Origin: Oceaniglobus indicus
Lineage (GTDB): Bacteria; Pseudomonadota; Alphaproteobacteria; Rhodobacterales; Rhodobacteraceae
Reading direction: 5' to 3'
Assembly: GCF_002751875.1 (NCBI RefSeq)
Contig: NZ_NMZM01000001.1
Coordinates: 124,001-188,000, forward strand
Length of the DNA stretch: 64,000 nt
The notes under the pieces are model-generated. The model searched no databases. It was not told the origin of the DNA and saw nothing but the letters and a program-made list of their open reading frames with translations. A program made the translations under genes and the position numbers. Below are positions 61,655-64,000 of this stretch, in pieces. The first letter of the stretch is position 1. Every line of letters starts with the position of its first letter.

Positions 61655-62461
61655 ATGACGAACCAGTTGCTGGCGGGCAAGCGCGGACTGATCATGGGGC
61701 TGGCCAATGACAAGTCCATCGCCTGGGGCGTCGCCAAGGCCTGCGGCGATGCGGGGGCCGATCTTTGCTTTTCCTACCAAGGTGAATCCCTGCTGAAACG
61801 GGTCACGCCGCTTGCGGCCGAGGTCGGATCGGATTTCATCCTGCCTTGCGACGTCGGCAACGCGGCTTCGATGGATGCGCTGTTCGCCGAGATCAAGCAA
61901 CGCTGGGGCGGTCTGGATTTCGTGGTTCACGCCATCGGGTTCTCGGACAAGACCGAATTGCGCGGCCGCTATGTCGACACCAGCCGCGAAAATTTCCGCA
62001 TGTCGATGGACATCTCGGTCTATTCCTTCACCGCCGTCATGCAGCGCGCCGAAAAGCTGATGAAGCCGGGCGCCTCGGCGCTGACCCTCACCTATTACGG
62101 CGCCGAAAAGGTCATGCCGCATTACAACGTCATGGGTGTCGCCAAGGCCGCACTGGAAGCGTCGGTGAAATACCTGGCCGAGGATCTGGGCCGCGACGGC
62201 ATCCGCGTGAACGCGATTTCCGCCGGCCCGATCAAGACGCTTGCCGCGTCGGGGATCGGCGACTTCCGCTATATCATGAAGTGGAACGAGTATAACTCGC
62301 CCCTGCGCCGCAACGTCACCCAGGAAGAGGTCGGCAAGGCGGCGCTGTTCCTTCTGTCCGACCTTGGGTCGGGCACGACCGGCGAAAACCTGCACGTCGA
62401 TGCCGGCTATCACGTCGTCGGAATGAAGGCGGTGGATTCGCCGGACATCACGAAAACCTGA
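61655..62461 (+). CDS. fabI: Enoyl-ACP reductase FabI
   Basis: The 268 residues start LLAGKRGLIMGLANDKSIAWGVA, the FabI NADH-binding motif. The catalytic set is in LTLTYYGAEKVMPHYNVMGVAKAALE (Tyr-x6-Lys). LAASGIGDF and LSDLGSGTTGENLHVDAGYH complete the pattern. It performs the last reduction step of fatty acid elongation and is the triclosan target in other bacteria. Confidence 0.95.
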   Translation: MTNQLLAGKRGLIMGLANDKSIAWGVAKACGDAGADLCFSYQGESLLKRVTPLAAEVGSDFILPCDVGNAASMDALFAEIKQRWGGLDFVVHAIGFSDKTELRGRYVDTSRENFRMSMDISVYSFTAVMQRAEKLMKPGASALTLTYYGAEKVMPHYNVMGVAKAALEASVKYLAEDLGRDGIRVNAISAGPIKTLAASGIGDFRYIMKWNEYNSPLRRNVTQEEVGKAALFLLSDLGSGTTGENLHVDAGYHVVGMKAVDSPDITKT

Positions 62462-62472
62462 ACGCCTGACGC

Positions 62473-62616
62473 TCAGGGTCGGTGATGCCTGCGGTTGCTC
62501 ACCCGGATGCGTTGGGTCTGGGCGCCGACGGTGGCCTTCGCCGCCACGCTCCAGCCGACGATGGCACAGGTTGCGCCGATTGCGCTCAGGGCTTGGATCA
62601 CACTGCTCATGTCCAT
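62473..62616 (-). CDS. Small 47-residue protein, unknown
   Basis: An ATG at 62616 lies six bases after a strong AAGGAGA ribosome-binding site and opens a 48-codon frame ending in TGA. The peptide has a hydrophobic helix, about residues 5-30 (VIQALSAIGATCAIVGWSVA), followed by an Arg- and His-rich tail. It could be a small membrane protein. The second ATG two codons on is also possible. It converges on fabI. I recognise no family. Confidence 0.5.
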   Translation of the reverse strand: MDMSSVIQALSAIGATCAIVGWSVAAKATVGAQTQRIRVSNRRHHRP

Positions 62617-62808
62617 GGCTCTTCTCCTTGTTCACCGGACAGGTAAATACCGCCGCGCGCTTTTCAACACGGGCCGGCCGGCACGGATCGGTGACGTCGC
62701 GGCGCAATCGCGCCAGGTCACATTCGGCGCGGCCTGATTTTCGCGCCTTTCCATCATCGTCCCGGCTCGTTAGAAATCGCCACACCGTGCAACACCCGAG
62801 GGCCCACC

Positions 62809-63324
62809 ATGAACACCACCCGAGACGAGAGCCGCCTGCCCCACGAAAAAGGCTTTCACATCAGTTGGGACCAGATCCATCGCGACAGCCGCGCCCTGGC
62901 GTGGCGGCTGGATGGGCAGGGTCCGCAGGACATGGGCTGGCGTGCGGTGGTCGCGATCACCCGCGGTGGCATGGCACCCGCCATGATCGTCAGCCGCGAG
63001 TTGGACATCCGCACCGTCGACACCATTTCCGTCAAATCCTACGATCACCAGAGCCAATCCGAAGCCCGCGTCCTGAAATCGCCGGATCACGAGCTGATGG
63101 GCGACGGGACCGGCATCCTGATCGTCGATGACCTGGTGGATTCGGGCCGCACCCTTGAACTGGTGCGCGCGCTCTATCCCAAGGCCCATTACGCCGCGGT
63201 CTATGCCAAACCCAAGGGCCGCCCCATGGTCGACACCTTCATCACCGAGGTCAGCCAGGACACGTGGATCTTCTTCCCATGGGACATGGCCCTGCAATAC
63301 GTCGAACCCTATCGCGGGATCTGA
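62809..63324 (+). CDS. gpt: Xanthine phosphoribosyltransferase
   Basis: The 171 residues have the Gpt layout: [17 protein letters not shown] near the N-terminus, [20 protein letters not shown], the PRPP-binding [10 protein letters not shown] and the C-terminal WIFFPWDM. It salvages xanthine and guanine to XMP and GMP. Confidence 0.94.
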   Translation: MNTTRDESRLPHEKGFHISWDQIHRDSRALAWRLDGQGPQDMGWRAVVAITRGGMAPAMIVSRELDIRTVDTISVKSYDHQSQSEARVLKSPDHELMGDGTGILIVDDLVDSGRTLELVRALYPKAHYAAVYAKPKGRPMVDTFITEVSQDTWIFFPWDMALQYVEPYRGI

Positions 63325-63497
63325 GGCGGCAATCACGCCCAACCCGCAGTCGGGATCACAAACGAACACCCTGCATCCTTGATGCGCGACGCGGAAACCA
63401 CGGGCCGGCGAAAGCGCGCCCGTCACGCATGAAACTTTTCCCGTTCATGCCAGAAAACTGCCTTATTGGCGCCTGAACAGGCTGAAAATCCTTGGCC

Positions 63498-64000
63498 ATG
63501 ACAGCCATTGATCCTTCCAGCCCGACCCGCCCGCTTGACATGGACCGCGCCGTGATCGCCGGTAGCGCCATCGTCTTCCTGTCCCTTTGCGCGCTGTTCT
63601 GGCCGTTTGTGGCCGACGATGCCTATATCGTCGGACGTTATGCGCAGAACGCGGCCGCAGGCCACGGTCTTGTCTATAACGTGGGCGAGCAGGTCTCGGC
63701 TTTGACCTCGCCCCTGCACGCGCTGCTCGAGGCGGCATTGGCCTATTGCGGGCTCGATCCCGTCGCAGCCTACCGCATTATCGCACCGGGGCTGGTGCTT
63801 GCGGGTTGGCTTGCGGCCATCCGCGAGACCGGCTTGCGTGGGCCGGCGCTTTTGGTGTTCACCACACTTTCGCTGTTTTCGCCGTTTCTCGCACTTTGGA
63901 CGGTCGGTGGCCTGGAAACGCCGATACTGGCGTTTCTCTGCACGCTGTTCGTGTCGCGACTGGTGGTGATGAGCCGGAACGGAGCCGCGGAAACCCGCGA
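63498..64000 (+). CDS. GT-C family membrane glycosyltransferase (3' partial)
   Basis: The frame from the ATG at 63498 is open to the end of the window (about 167 residues). After a first helix it has FWPFVADDAYIVGRYAQNAA and GHGLVYNVGEQVSALTSPLHALL. These match the DDAxIxxRYxxN...GxGLVxNxGExVxxxT pattern of lipid-linked GT-C glycosyltransferases, with the catalytic Asp pair in the first external loop. More hydrophobic helices follow. The acceptor is unknown and the C-terminus lies outside. Confidence 0.75.
   Translation, partial: MTAIDPSSPTRPLDMDRAVIAGSAIVFLSLCALFWPFVADDAYIVGRYAQNAAAGHGLVYNVGEQVSALTSPLHALLEAALAYCGLDPVAAYRIIAPGLVLAGWLAAIRETGLRGPALLVFTTLSLFSPFLALWTVGGLETPILAFLCTLFVSRLVVMSRNGAAETR

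Overview
The window is high-GC DNA with short intergenic gaps, overlapping ATGA start/stop junctions and gene content typical of an alphaproteobacterium of the Rhodobacteraceae (Roseobacter/Rhodobacter type). The GapR/DUF2312 protein, class II DAHP synthase, yicC-gmk pair, Hint_2/RTX protein, pst-pho cluster with long PstC and PstA, and FabI all fit. I cannot name a genus. The genes look chromosomal. I see no phage, transposase, integrase, plasmid origin or CRISPR array. The genes at both window edges run off the window.

Layout. 1-9.1 kb: the end of a symporter/histidine-kinase fusion, an unaccompanied FliM/FliN-type protein, a Blh-type phosphatase, a FadB/FadJ-like protein with eroded motifs, a GapR homologue, a sulfotransferase-like protein and a lone Fe3+-type ABC permease. 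9.2-20.1 kb: a SulP transporter without STAS domain, a penicillin-acylase-type Ntn hydrolase, an HIBADH-family dehydrogenase, an enoyl-CoA hydratase and a thioesterase. The same stretch holds an arginine-to-proline unit (arginase, ornithine cyclodeaminase, divergent Lrp regulator), DsbB, a YqaA-type membrane protein, a zinc metallopeptidase and tRNA-Leu(CAA). 20.8-23.9 kb: a large RTX/Hint protein. 24.1-30.5 kb (minus strand): a tightly coupled branched-chain-amino-acid-type ABC operon (binding protein, LivG, LivF, a secreted unknown, LivH, LivM) ending in a MobA-like nucleotidyltransferase. 30.6-37.7 kb: a GlxA/AraC regulator, DAHP synthase, a PAS protein, yicC-gmk-gamma carbonic anhydrase-metB/C and a small unknown.

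37.8-45.2 kb is the complete phosphate module phoR-pstSCAB-phoU-phoB, with a good Pho box before pstS. 45.3-48.4 kb: a sugar epimerase, a class II aldolase and a LuxR-type regulator without a luxI. 48.4-50.2 kb: rpsB-tsf. 50.5-55.1 kb: a pseudouridine kinase/glycosidase pair, a DUF502 protein, a patatin and 3-hydroxybutyrate dehydrogenase. 55.4-57.4 kb: a candidate small RNA divergent from a family-5 peptide-binding protein. 57.8-64 kb: a FrnE-type DsbA, an MFS exporter, a DUF192 protein, a double cold-shock protein, pdxH, fabI, an unlisted 47-residue protein, gpt and the start of a GT-C glycosyltransferase.

The least explained signals are the candidate small RNA at 55403-55478, the secreted protein and MobA-like enzyme coupled into the liv operon, the symporter-kinase fusion, the degenerate FadB/J paralogue, and a family of short intergenic repeats (TTTTTCTTGC...AAATACTC). 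All functions are inferred by reading; no database search was run.
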